Both the position numbers and the translations under genes were made by a program. Below, one piece after another: positions 33,314 to 45,114 of a stretch of DNA of 64,000 nt. Origin of the DNA: Lepas anatifera (Eukaryota > Arthropoda > Thecostraca > Lepadidae); NCBI GenBank assembly GCA_034440635.1, contig JAOTON010001255.1, positions 62,001-126,000 of the forward strand, read 5' to 3'. Below the pieces are notes generated by a model. That model searched no databases. It was not told the DNA's origin and saw only the letters and a list, made by a program, of their open reading frames with translations. Numbering within the stretch: the stretch's first letter is position 1; the number at the start of each line of letters is the position of its first letter.

Positions 33314-33846
33314 CATAGGCGGATCATGAACTGCCACTCAGGGGGGGTATTTCCCGGGGGCGCAGTCCGGACCAAGGGGGCGGCACTTTTGGCCAGCAAA
33401 GCTTATAAGGTGGGTGCAACATCATATCGATGGGCGAAGATTTTCACATCCTGGTGCAGGGTGGGAAGTGGGAGGTGATATTTCAGGAATCGTAATCGAC
33501 CTTCAGGGGCGTGACGTAGCCATTTCAGGGGGCGCCGAGGGTCGAATGGGAGGCGGTCACCTATCCCCTTTCCAGAGGCGGATTCCAGGGGGAAGGAGCC
33601 CCTGCCCTCCGATCGATCCTCGGAGCTCCCTGTAATGGCGACGGCGACCCCTGAAAGGTCAGTAACTTCCCCTTCAAATTTCTCTATCCACCACCCCCCT
33701 ACCCCAGGATAAAAAAATCGCCTTCCACAGATAGGAGTTTTCCCCACCTGGTTTTGCCCGTGAAAGGTGCCTCCCCCTGGTCCGGACTGTGCACCCGCGG
33801 GAAGGTGACGCCCTCCCCCCGATTGGAAATCCTGGACCCGCCTATG
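33314..33846. mobile_element. Head-to-head pair of GC-rich hAT-like MITEs
   Basis: The left copy starts CATAGGCGGATCATG and runs to about 33582. The right copy is inverted and ends GGACCCGCCTATG. Modules are more diverged than in the 14239 copy. Confidence 0.65.
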
Positions 33847-33984
33847 CCCCATCCCCTTGATCTGCCTATGGTCCTAAAACCGAAGTGAGATACTCCTTCT
33901 GTATACTCTACGAACACCACAGATCTCCTTTATACAGGTAGGTAATTTCTGTGTTTTCCAACCCTCTCTGACAGTCCAAGACAC

Positions 33985-34640
33985 ATGTGGATCCAGGTTG
34001 GTTTGCCAGTCAGGGGAAGGAACCTTTGGAGGGGGACCATCCAGACCAGAGTAGTGCCATTTTTGACTGGCAAAACCGATTAGGAAGCCACCAAATCCTA
34101 TCGGTGGGCGCCAATTTTCGCATCCTGGGGGAATGGGAAACGACATAGACGGATAAAAAGGAGACAGGTGCCCCCATCAAACCTCAGCGTCCCCTGAAAT
34201 GGTCACAGAGCCCCCCGGAAAACTCGATGATCCGCCAGGATGCAGAAAGCGGCGTCCACCGATAGGATTTTGCGACTACCTGATAGGTTTTTCCAACCAA
34301 AAGTGGCGACCTGGTCCGAATGGTGCCCCCAGGAAGGTAACCCTTCCCGTTCGCCCCCGGTTGGCAATCCTGGATCCGCCTATGGGAAGCGAAATTTCAG
34401 GGGGCGCCATCGCCTTAAGAGGCGTGTCTTTGCAATTTCAGGGGGCGCGCCAACAGCTGACAACTGTGGCCGTCTGGCTGGGGTACGTTTGGGATACATT
34501 TCAGTATAGGCAGATCCAGGCAGGGAAGGGGGTACTTCCCCCAATCGACCCTTGACGCCCCCTGCCCCTTGGTCCGGATAGCACCCCCTACCCCGGGAAG
34601 CTGCCCCCTCCCCCGATCGGAAATCCTTGACCCATCTGTG
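33985..34640. mobile_element. Cluster of diverged GC-rich MITE copies
   Basis: At least three partial copies in alternating orientation, recognised by CCTATCGGTGGGCGCC, TTTCAGGGGGCGCC and a GGATCCGCCTATG terminus at about 34373-34385. The boundaries are blurred. Confidence 0.6.
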
Positions 34641-35032
34641 CAATGTGCATTTCAGGTAGGTTTTTAAACTTTTCTTCAGGGGAATTTTTAGTTTCAAGAC
34701 AACTGATCTATTTAATATCGGGTTTTCCGGCATGCTTTACAACTTCTTCTAAACACGCCACTGCGCCATTTTCCTAGCTATTTCACCACCCCCTGCATGC
34801 TGCCTCCCAGCCCCAGATAAAGCTAGTAGCGTAATTAAAGTACTGTGCATTCAGCTTCACAATAAGAAAGCGTGAACTAAATGGAACTGCCATCTCCTCC
34901 CGAGATGCCTGAATGCGCCTCTGCACCGTCCTTACGTTCAGTACATGCCTGAACACGACTCTCCTCCCCTTTCCAGAGCTAGCCGTACACTCCTACCCTG
35001 TAAATTCACCTCTGGGCCACTTTCCCTAGAAT
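34641..35032. other. Gene-free DNA
   Basis: Nothing recognised. Confidence 0.4.
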
Positions 35033-35262
35033 AGGCGGATCCAAGATTTACAATCTTGGGGGGGGGGCGGCACCTTACCAGTGGGCACCATTTCTGGCCA
35101 GCAAAACCTATCAGGCGGGCGCCAAATCCTATCGGTGGGCGTCGATTTTCCGCATCCTGGGGGAAGCGACATTTCAGGGGGCTCCGTGACTATTTCAGGG
35201 GGGCCCAAGGGCCGATCAGGGGATATTTTCCCCCTTGCCAACCCTTGAATCCGTGTATGTTC
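35033..35262 (+). mobile_element. GC-rich hAT-like MITE, complete but diverged
   Basis: It starts ATAGGCGGATCCAAG, has CCTATCAGGCGGGCGCC and GCGACATTTCAGGGGG inside, and ends TTGAATCCGTGTATG. Confidence 0.7.
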
Positions 35263-35465
35263 CCTAGCTGTTTGAGTATGTCTCTGCACCATGCTCCTCA
35301 TTCCTAGACAAGTAAACGCGTTTCTGCCCCCTTCCCTGTCTCTAAAAACGCCTATGTTTCCCCTGCCCCCTCGCCTTTTCCCTCCGATCGAACACCTTAG
35401 ATTTGCTTAAGACAGATTATTTTTCGTGTCGTGTTTCCCATCCCTCCCTGACGGCCCAAAACACA

Positions 35466-35799
35466 TGCGGATCCAGGTTTGCCAATCAGGGGAAGGCACC
35501 TTCCGGGGGGGCGCCATCCGGACCAGGGTAGTGCCACTTTTGACCGGCAAAATCTATTAGGTGGCCACCAAATCCTATCGGTGGGCGCCGATTCTCGCAT
35601 CCTGGGGGAGTGGGAAACGACATAGGCGGATCCAAAGAGGACAGGTGCCCCCCATCAAACCTCAACACCCCCTGAAGTGGTCACGGAGTCCCCTCAAAAG
35701 TTCCATGACACTCCCTGAAATGTCGTTTTCCCCAGAGATGCAGAAATCGACGACCATTGATAGGATTTAGCACCTACCTGATAGGTTTTTCAGGCCGAG
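35466..35799. mobile_element. Two abutting GC-rich MITE fragments
   Basis: 35466-35632 is a left part (GCGGATCCAGGTTTGCC). From 35627 an inverted part begins ATAGGCGGATCC and runs to the start of the 50-bp minisatellite. The two share modules and orientation changes. Confidence 0.65.
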
Positions 35800-36416
35800 C
35801 TCCCGAGCCCCACCACCGTACTGATGTCCTGGATCCGCCTATGCTCGAGCTCCTTAGCCCCACCCCCGTTCTGATGTCCTGGATCCTCCTATGCTCGAAC
35901 TTCTTAGCCCCACCTCCGTACTGATGTCCTGGATCCGCCTTTGCTCGAACTCCTTAGCCCCTACCCCCTATTGATGTCCTGTATCCGCCTGTGCTCGAGC
36001 TCCTTACCCCACCCCCTTACTGATGTCCTGGATCCGCCTATGCTCGAACTCCGTAGCCCTACCTCTGTACTGCCCTGGATCCGCTTATGCTCGAGCTCCT
36101 TAGCCTCACCCCCGTACTGATGTCCTGGATCCGCCTATGCTGGAACTCCCGAGTCCCACCCCCGTACTGATGTCCTGAATCCGCTAATGCTCGAGCTTCT
36201 TAGCCCCATCCCCGTACTAATGTCCTGGATCCGCCTATGCTCTAACTCCCTAGCCCCACCCTCGTACTGATGTCCTGGATCCGCCTATGCTCTAACTCCC
36301 TAGCCCCACCCTCGTACTGATGTCCTGGGTCCGTCTATGCTCGAACTCTTAAGCCCCTACCCCCATGCTGATGTCCTGGATCCGCTTATGCTCGAGCTCC
36401 TTACCCCCACACCCGT
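35800..36416 (+). repeat. 50-bp minisatellite containing the MITE terminus
   Basis: About 12 copies of a unit of roughly 50 bp that includes GATGTCCTGGATCCGCCTATG-type sequence, CTCGAGCTCCTTAGCCCC and ACCCCCGTACT. The TGGATCCGCCTATG part equals the right terminus of the GC-rich MITE family around it. Confidence 0.93.
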
Positions 36417-36568
36417 AACGACCCCACCTCCGTGCCCCCCGAAACGACATAGGCGGATCCAAGGAGGAAAGGGGACAGGTGCCCCCGTAGAATCTTAGCG
36501 CCCCCTGAAATTGTCCCGGAAACCCCTGGAAAGTTCGATGGCACCCCCTGAAATGTCGTTTTCCCCGA

Positions 36569-37039
36569 GATGCAGGTATCGGGGCCTACTGATAGGATTT
36601 AGCGCCTACTTGATAGGTTTTTCCGGCCAAAAGTGGCGTCCCTGGTGTAGATAGCGCCCACCAGGAAGTTTCCCCTTCCACCTCACCCCCGATAGGCAAT
36701 CCTGGATCCGCGTATGGGAAGCGACATTTCAGGAAGCGTCATCGACCTTGAGAGGCGTGTATACAATTTCAGAGGGCGCCGATGGTCGATTGGGGGTTGG
36801 GAGATGGGGATGGGGGAGAAGGGTGGGGGGGGCACCTAGCCTACTTATTCCCTGGATCCACCCATGGTCCAAAAACAGAAACATAATACTCTTATTGTAA
36901 ACTCGGACTTTTACGGTACTCTAATTACTTGTGATGCATTATGGGTAGTATTGGGTACTTTTTACCAGACCATAACCACATAAATATAAACAGAAACGGC
37001 CGCTCCGGTCGCCGGCGTTGCCGCGGCGTGGACGCAGAG
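36569..37039 (+). repeat. 471-bp duplicated block, copy 1
   Basis: Nearly identical to 37435-37902. It contains a GC-rich MITE part (CCGATAGGCAATCCTGG, GCGACATTTCAGG) followed by unique-looking AT-rich sequence and GCCGGCGTTGCCGC. An older MITE fragment lies just upstream at 36449-36568. Confidence 0.9.
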
Positions 37040-37434
37040 TTGACGCGTGGTGATGTGCTACAACGATGCGTGGAGAAACGGCATGTTAGTAAAGGTAACT
37101 TGGTGTTTCATTGATATCTATGCAGGTGGAATGTCGACATATGTCTCTTACCTAGCTGCATGCAAAATTTCATTTGCCTCCAATGACTCTAACCACCCTA
37201 AACCCCAGTGTGAAGCAAAAATGAACCGATAAAATTACCACTTTAAAATGTATTTTACGGCTGTTAGCGCGGAAGCCGTAAGAGATAAGTGGGGCTATGA
37301 GTAAGAAAAATGACGGCAACGAAGTTTTCTATCCAGCCGTGTTAAGTTCAATACCGTAGCTATCATGGTCTGGAAACCAGGGGGCTGAGAATAAAAATTT
37401 TAAAAACTTATATTTAATTTTTGCCTCTAAAATA

Positions 37435-37902
37435 GATGCAGGTATCGGGGCCCACTGATAGGATTTAGCACCTACTTGATAGGTTTTTCCGGCCAAAAGT
37501 GGCGTCCCTGGTGTAGATTGCGCCCACCAGGAAGTTTCCCCTTCCACCTCGCCCCCGATAGGCAATCCTGGATCCTCGTATGGGAAGCGACATTTCAGGG
37601 AGCGTCATCGACCTTGAGAGGCGTGTCTACAATTTCAGAGGGCGCCGATGGTCGATTGGGTGTTGGGGGAGGGGATGGGGGAGAAGGGTGGGGGGCACCT
37701 AGCCTACTTATTCCCTGGATCCACCCATGGTCCAAAAACAGAAACATAATACTCTTATTGTAAACTCGGACTTTTACGGTACTCTAATTACTTGTGATGC
37801 ATTATGGGTAGTATTGGGTACTTTTTTACCAGACCATAACCACATAAATATAAACAGAAACGGCCGCTCCGATCGCCGGCGTTGCCGCAGCGTGGACGCA
37901 GA
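37435..37902 (+). repeat. 468-bp duplicated block, copy 2
   Basis: Direct repeat of 36569-37039 at a distance of about 866 bp. The stretch between them (37040-37434) shows no gene. Confidence 0.9.
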
Positions 37903-38077
37903 ATTTTTTGTGGCACTGATCGCTTTTTGCGCCTTTTATAGCACAGGCAACATTCTATTTTAATGCTGGGCAGGTATCCTGAAGCTTTCGCCAAACGAGT
38001 TTGCTTTTTAGGCGACATCCCAAAGCTACATACACGTCTTAAAATAATCCAATCTGAGCTTTAAATATTTCCACCAT

Positions 38078-40653
38078 CAGGGGCGCAGCCAGAGCTTTGG
38101 TATGGGGGCACACCACCTTTCAGGGGCACCCCGAGAGAGAAATGGCACTTTTAACGTAGCCTAAAAAAACTTCCTATATCTTAGTCAATATCAACTTTTG
38201 GGTACCTTTGGTCCAAGAAAATGCAAATCAAGCATTGACAGGGAAGGAAAACTGAAATAAAAACAGAAAAAAGGAAAGTGTCACCGAAATCTCATGAAAA
38301 TAGCCAAAATATGACTTTTTGGGATAGATTTAAGGACCCAAGTCATGCAAGTTCTTGACATCAGAGAAATCAGTGGAGCTTGTGATATCTGTCACTATGT
38401 CCAAGATAAGACATATTTGTATTGGAGTCAAAAATTCATTTTCCTAGCCCACTGGTTTTGTCGTGACGAATGATCCCTGGTTGAACGCGGATTCAGTTCC
38501 CCGGCTCCTGCAATTGCCGTGGGAGGAGGTGTGGCATAGTGACATTAAACGAATAAAATTTTTGTTGCCTGAATAATTTGGGAGATACCTTTTTAACGCG
38601 TTTAAAAGTTCATTATTTTCAAGGATCGGTCCCAGTTGGAGTAAAGAAAAAGTAAACAGGCTGGTAGTTTGGATGGGGATGATGTGACAGGGCTGAAAAT
38701 TGTGAAAAACGAGTTCTTCATTAATTTAAATTAATTAGTAAAAATCCTGGTTCAGGGGTCTGTGCTCTGAGCTCAGAGGCACATGCCTTTTTTCACCCGT
38801 GCCCAGAATCCACCAGTATGATAAGCAATTTATTTAACCCGGGGTGCCTAGGTATCAGAAGCCGTTTTAGCGATGATGGCTCATTCCTCGTTAGCTCCAT
38901 TTTACAAGGGGAGTTTGCACTGTGTCCTTATTCCCCATCTATTCAGGACCAGCTCAGGGGCCCCTAGTGTGGATCAGAGACCTCCAGAGTAGCTGCACCT
39001 CATTGCCCCAGATGTGCCCCCTGGGATTAGACTAGCCACGTGACCCCCGAGGTGATGGGAGTTGGCCTCATGTTCTTATTCTCTGTCTATTCAAGACCAG
39101 CTCAGGGGGCTCCTGGTGTGGATCAGAGCCCCCCTCCCCAGAGAAACTCATGCTTGGTCCGGGACTAGACTAGCTCAGTGGCCCCAAAGAGGGGGGGTCA
39201 TCAGACTACCTCAATGGGTCGCAGATAGGCTCATAGGGCCTTGCACTATATTAGCTTAGGGGCACCGGACTAGCTCACAGGGCATTAGATGGGCTCAGGA
39301 GGCACAATGATGACACATGAGGCACCAGATCAACTCAGGGGGCATTAGTTTAGCTCAGGGACAATATACTTGCTCAGGAGGCACCAGATTGATCAGCTTG
39401 GGGGCCCAGATAAGCTCCTAGTCCCCAGACCAGAGCAGGGGTCTAGATCAGCTCAGGGAGCACCATATCAGCTCGAGAGAGAGAGGACAAGTGATCAGCT
39501 CGGTGGTCCCCGATCAGCTCGGGGCACAGATCAACCTGGAGGTACTAAATCAAGTCAGGAGGCATTTAATCAGCCCAGGAGCCCCATACCAGCACAGGGG
39601 CCCTCATAAGCCCCAGTGGGCACAACTCAGCTTAGGGGTCCAGAGCTGCTGAGGAAATTACTTAATCAACCCAGGAGGCCCAGATCAGCTTAAAAGGCGC
39701 TAGATTGGCTCAGGGGGCACCAACTAGCTCAGGCGGACTAGACGAGCTCAGAGGGCATGCGATGGGCTCAGGAGGCAAAATGTTGGCTCACGAGGCACCA
39801 ATTCGACTTTAGTTCAGTTAGACTTTAGACTTTAGTTCGACTTTAGTTAGGGAGCATTAGTTTAGCTTAGGGTGAAACATATTTTCTCACGGGGAACCAG
39901 ATAGCTCAAGCCGGGAGCCCAGATTAGCTCCTAGCCCCCAGACCAAAACAGGGGCATAGATCAGCTCAGAGAACACAAGATCAGCTCAGGGTGCACCAGA
40001 CCAGCTCAGTTGGCACCAGATCATCTTAGGAGACATCAATAACCAGCTCAGGGAGCACCTGATCAGCTCAAGAGGCACCATATTGGCTCAGGGAACAGTA
40101 GATCAATTCTGCGAGGCATGTGATAAGCTCAGGGGGCTCAGATCAGTTCAAGGGGCACTAAAACAGCTAATAGGGCACCAGGCGAGCTCGGAGGCATCAG
40201 CTGAACTCAGAGAGCATTAGCTAGGTTCAAGAGGCACAATTATTTGCTCAAGGGGCACCAGATTGACTCAACGGGCACCAGATCAGCTTAGAGGGCACGT
40301 GATCAGCTCAAGTGGCCAAGACCAGCTCAGTAGGCAGGATATGAGCTCAAGGGGCACCAGATTAGCCCTGCTGGTACAATTATTGGCGACGATGAGGCAT
40401 TAGCTGGTCACGGATTACGTACCCATACTCTCCGCGGGTGCTTGGAAAGGCGACAGAATGCCCTAGCTGACCAAAAAAGGTACTCAATTGTAAAGCAATA
40501 GCTTTAATCGCTAAATGTGATCTAATTGCTTCTAAGTTCGACGGTGTAGGGCAATAAATTTCGAGCGGCACAGACCAAACGGGGTACAACACCTAGCGAT
40601 CAAAGGGCACTCCGGCACCGATGGGGGCACGTGCCCCCCTGGCTGCGCCCCTG
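38078..40653. mobile_element. 2.6-kb hAT-type element with a minisatellite core
   Basis: It starts CAGGGGCGCAGCCAG and ends CTGGCTGCGCCCCTG, exact inverted repeats. The flanks tccaccat (38070-38077) and tccacgat (40654-40661) match at 7 of 8, as for hAT target duplications. No transposase is present. About 1.4 kb of the inside is a degenerate minisatellite. Confidence 0.85.
38945..40375 (+). repeat. Degenerate minisatellite, GATCAGCTCAGGGGGCACCA type
   Basis: Dozens of variants of GATCAGCTCAGGGGGCACCA with unit length about 20-29 bp. Units are strongly diverged, so the array is old or under unequal turnover. It lies entirely within the hAT-type element. Confidence 0.88.
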
Positions 40654-40744
40654 TCCACGATTGAAGTGTATCAGTTTTGTGGGGTTAAGTTTTACCTTCA
40701 GTATTGCAGAGTGGATGGAGATTGAAATGAAAGCAAAGGACCTA

Positions 40745-41184
40745 AGGGGAATGTGGCACCTTTATAACGTGATTTTAACTGAGATAGCCAAGTTGTATAG
40801 CATGCCGGAAAACCCGGTACTCTATACATCATTTGCCTTCAAACTCAAAACTTCCGTAGAGAAAAGCTAAAAACTACCTGAAATGTACCCACATGTACCC
40901 TCAGCAGCAGGCCACTGTTGTCAGCTGTTGGTGTGACGACATATGCTGACGTCACGGTATCAGCCAATTGAAGCCCTTAAAGCCTATTGAATATGGTAAT
41001 GGTTGCCAGATCATGACATTCGCAGGCAGATATTTATTCATTTCCCTAGACGAGCATTTAAAAATAAAAATATTGAGCTTATTGTACATTTTTCAGATAC
41101 ATAATGGACGCTCCCATGATTTTCGGTGAAAATTTCCCCTAATTACACTAAATTTCAGGATTCAACCAAGGTGCCAGATTCCCT
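40745..41184 (+). mobile_element. TTAA-type MITE, AGGGAATGTGGCACC termini, 440 bp
   Basis: It starts AGGGGAATGTGGCACC and ends GGTGCCAGATTCCCT followed by TTAA (41185-41188). The interior includes GTGTGACGACATATGCTGAC and a TGACGTCA palindrome, shared with 56235-56580. Immediately after the TTAA another left end (AGGAGATGTGGCACC) begins. Confidence 0.75.
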
Positions 41185-41269
41185 TTAAAGGAGATGTGGC
41201 ACCTTTCCGTGCATGCCCTTTATTTTTGCCCCAACGCCTTTTATTTTACCCTAACGCACAGGGCAGGAA

Positions 41270-42480
41270 AGCATCATTGCTGCAGTGATGAGCCCAGGGC
41301 GGCAATTATGGACTAAGAACGGCGCAAATTAGGATGGAAGTGATAAGCTGGGCGCGACAGTGATTGGCCGGGGCGGCAAGAAACAGGGCAAAGTCATAAG
41401 TCGAGGGCGGCAGTGATGAGCCAGGGCCAATAGCTATGAACTATGAACGGCACGAACCAGAGTGAAAGTGATAAGGAGAGGGCGGCAGTGAAGACTAGGG
41501 GGCGGGAGTTATGAACTAGGGGCGGCACAAATCAGGGCAGAAGTGATAAGTTGGGGAGGGGGTAGTATTGAGTAGCCGGGGGTGCACGCATCAAGGCAAA
41601 TGGCATAAGCCGAGGACGGGAGGGTGAGCGGTAGGTAGTAGTTATAAACTACGGGTGGCACGAATCAGGGCGGAAGAGATAAGCTGGGACAGGGAAGGTG
41701 GACTCGGGGGGGAGGGGCAGGGTGTGCAATTGCACACCCTGAAAAAAATGAGGTTGTGCAAAAGTATATTTTTGCACAACCGGTTTTGGCTTCGTTCGGA
41801 GAAGCGCCCCCGGATTTGGGTGGCGCCCCCAGCCGGCAAAGAGAAAATCGGGCCTAAACACCGCCTACCTGAAGAGGTAGGGCTCTGTGTGCGAAATCAA
41901 AACAGTCTCAAATATGAATGGTGCCCCCTTTCATCAAAGTCATCCCATGGAGAGCAAATAGACCCAATTTATCGACTCAATGCAGCGAAATGATGTCGGT
42001 GCCCCCTCCCCTGAGTGGGTGCCCCTTGGAAGCCAAAGGTGCCCCCTGGGGATGGAGGCACCCCTTTTCCCCTGAGAAGGAAGGCGCCCCCTCCGGAAAA
42101 TCTTGTAAAACCGCCCGAAAATTGATTCCGCCATCCCCGAGCTGGGGGCGGAAGTGATAAACCAGGGGCGGCATTTATTAGCCGAGCCGGTAGTGATGAG
42201 CTGGAGGCAGCATGAAACAGGGTGGCAGTGAAAAGCCGGGGATAGCACTGGTGAGCCACTGGCGAGCCACTGGCAGTAGTGATGAGCGGGGTGCTGTTTG
42301 AATCAGGGCGGCAGTGATAAATCAGGGTTGGCAAGAATCAGGGTGGCAGTGAAAGGTAGGAGGCGTCAGTGATGAACCATGGCGGCATAAACCAGGGTGG
42401 TAGTGATGAACCGGGGGCGGCATGATCACAGTGGTAAGACGGAGGCGGCATGAATCAGGGTAGTAATGCTGAGCCGGGGG
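41270..42480 (+). repeat. GGCGGCAGTGATNAGCC-type minisatellite, diverged part
   Basis: Loose repeats of GGGGCGGCAGTGATAAGCCA and relatives, interrupted at about 41700-42130 by other DNA with strong palindromes and a GGTGCCCCCT-rich piece. Confidence 0.8.
41718..41781. repeat. Two adjacent strong palindromes
   Basis: 41718-41741 is a perfect 24-bp palindrome centred on CAATTG. 41752-41781 has 12-bp perfect arms (GGTTGTGCAAAA) around GTATAT. They sit within the minisatellite region. Confidence 0.9.
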
Positions 42481-42774
42481 CGACACATGTATTGGGGGTG
42501 CTCTCATTGTGATTAGGGGTGCTCGCACACCCCAACGAGATAAAAATGTTACCTCTGGCTGACACTGAAACAGTAAAAGCACGGCAGCAGCAGTTTACCA
42601 TTTCCTCGGCTCGGAGAATTCCTCCAATAGACAAACAGATAACGATTAGACGATTGTAGGCTGCTGGTTGCTTTCTCGAATGGTGTTGGAGATTCCTCCT
42701 GAAAAAACTGTGCGGACAGCAGGGCCTAAGTTTGACCGTTTTGGGGGCCATGGCCGGACTGGTCTCCTCGACAG
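42481..42774. other. Non-repetitive interruption with hAT-like terminus
   Basis: CACACCCCAACGAGATAAAA at about 42527 resembles the CACCCCCAAAGAGATAGAAA region at 45083, which ends ACACCCCTG like a CAGGGGTGT terminus. The remainder shows nothing. Confidence 0.45.
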
Positions 42775-45010
42775 TGATAAATCAGGGGCGGCAGTGATCA
42801 GCCGGGGGCGGCAGTGAAGATTCGAGGGAGGAAGTGTCTAACCAGAGGCAATGGGGTATTCATCATAGTAGGCATATGGGTTAATAAAAACAAGGACAGC
42901 ATTGATCAGCCAGGGGCGGCGTGAATCAAGGCAGCAATGCTTAATCTGGGCGGCAGTTATGAACCAGGGGAGACAGGGATCAGCTACGGGGCGGCAGCGA
43001 TGGGTCGGGGCGGCGCGCATTTGGGTCAAAATATGCCAGGGACAACATCAATGAGCCAGAGGCGGCATGAATTAGGGCGGCAGTGATAACCAGGGGCGGC
43101 AGTGATCAGCCGTGAGACGGTCCATCATCATATTTGAGGTTTTAGAGCGCGCTGACATCTAGGGTCATATGGCGCCCATAACATTAAACAAGATACGCAA
43201 ACAAGACATTTCCGCACGAATTTTAACAATTCAGGTGGTAAATCGGGTCAGGTTGTGAAAGTTATATCAGAAGATTATATAAAACACAAAAAATGAAATG
43301 AAATACAAATACTGAAAAATGACACAGACAATTTCACACGATATACCAAAGTCAGAGACTATAGGTAACATGAAACTCGACGTTATGTAAAACCTGAGAC
43401 TACTAGGATGAATACATGACATTAAAACTAACGCTCCTCAGATATAACATGATGTTAATGATACCCACAGAAGGATGCTCCCCCAGAACGCTCACTGCCC
43501 AGATATCCCCAGGATGCTCACTGCCCCGGGAGATGGCAGTGATGAACCAGGGGCGGCAGTTATCAGTCAAGAGCGGCAGTTATCAGCCAGGGGCCGCAGT
43601 TATCAAACAGGGGCGGCAGTGATCAGCCAGGGGCGGCAGTGATCAGTCAGGGGCCGCAGTTATCAACCAAGGTGCGGCAGTGATCAGCAAGGGGCGGCAG
43701 TTAGCAGCCAAGATGCGGAATTCAAGCGGCGGCAGCTATCAGTCATGGGCAACAGTTATCAGCCACGGGGTGGCACTTATCAATCCACCGGGGGCGCCAG
43801 TTATCAGCTAAGGGCCGGCAGTTTTCAGTCGGGGGGCGGCAATGATCAACCAGGGGGCGGCAGTGATCAGCCAGGGGCGGCAGTGACCAGCCAAGGACGG
43901 AAGTTATCAGGCAGGGGGCGATAGGGATTTGCCAGGGGCGGCAGTTATCAGCCAGGGGCTGCAGTTAAAAGCCAAGGGGCGGCAGTAATCAGTCAAGGGG
44001 CGGCAGTGATCAGCCAGGGGCAGCAGTTATCAGCCAAGACACGGCAATTTTCAGTCAGGGGGTGGCAATGATCAGCCAGGGGCGGCAGTAGTCAGCCAGG
44101 GGCGGCAGTTAGCATCCAAGGGGCGGCAGTTATCAGTCAAGGGGCGACAGTGATCAGCCAGGGGCGGCAGTTATCAGCCAAGAGCCGGCAGTTGTCAGTC
44201 AGAGGGCGGCAATGATCGGCCCAGGGGGCAGCATTGATAGGGCAAGGGCGGCAGTGATCAGTCAGGGGGCGCCAGTGATCAGTCAGGGGGCGGCAGTGAT
44301 CAACCAGGGGTGGCAGTGATCAACTAAGGGGCGGCAGTTATCAGTCAGGGGCGCCAGTGATCAGATAGGGGCGGTAGTGATCAGTCAGGGGGCGGCAGTG
44401 ATCTGCCAAGGGGCGGAATTGATCTGCCCGGGGGCGGCAGTTATCCGCCAGGGGCGGCAGTCATCCGCCAGGGGCGGCAGTTAGCAGTCAAGGGACGGCA
44501 GTTATCAGTCAGGGAGGCCTCAATGATCAGCCAGGGGCGGCAGTGATCAGCCAGGGGCGGCAGTGGTGAAAGAGGGGAGGCAGTGATCAGCCGGGGCAGC
44601 AATGATGATTCGGTGGGCGACAGTGACTAACCAGGAGGGGCAAGTATATGGGTGTTGAAGTAGTCCGGGGTGTTTAGCCAGGGGCGGCATGAATCAAGGC
44701 GGCAGTGATAAACCCGGGGTGTCAGTGATCAGCCAGCTGATCAGCGATGAACAAAAGGCGGCAGTAATCATCCGGAGTTGGGGGGGGCGCAGTAATTAAT
44801 TGTTGGCGACAGCGATCAGGCGGGGGCGACGGTGATGTGGCGTCATAAATCAGGGAAAAAGGATAAGTCAGGAAACATTCATTAGCTAGAGGTGGAACCA
44901 AACAGAGTGGAAGTAATGAACCCGGGACGGGAAAAACTTGGCAGGGGCGGCATGAATCAGGGTAGCAGTGATGAGATAAGGTGACACTCTTCAGGGTAGC
45001 AGTGATAAGC
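42775..45010 (+). repeat. GGGGCGGCAGTGATCAGCCA minisatellite, about 2.2 kb
   Basis: Over sixty variants of a 20-21-bp unit. The most regular part is 43540-44600. A non-repetitive piece lies at 43110-43500. There are no unique spacers, so this is not CRISPR-like. Confidence 0.92.
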
Positions 45011-45114
45011 CAGGGGCGGCACATGTATTGGGGGTGCTCAGCACATGATTGGGGGTGCTCGACTTAGGATTGGGGGTGCTCGGGCACCCCCAAAGAGATA
45101 GAAAATTACACCCC

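Noticed and set aside
31861..35770. Many Pro/Gly/Arg-rich open frames on both strands
   Set aside because: They follow the GC-rich MITE modules and appear in every copy and orientation.
38945..45010. CRISPR-like array
   Set aside because: Units are contiguous and degenerate with no unique spacers, and the genome is eukaryotic.
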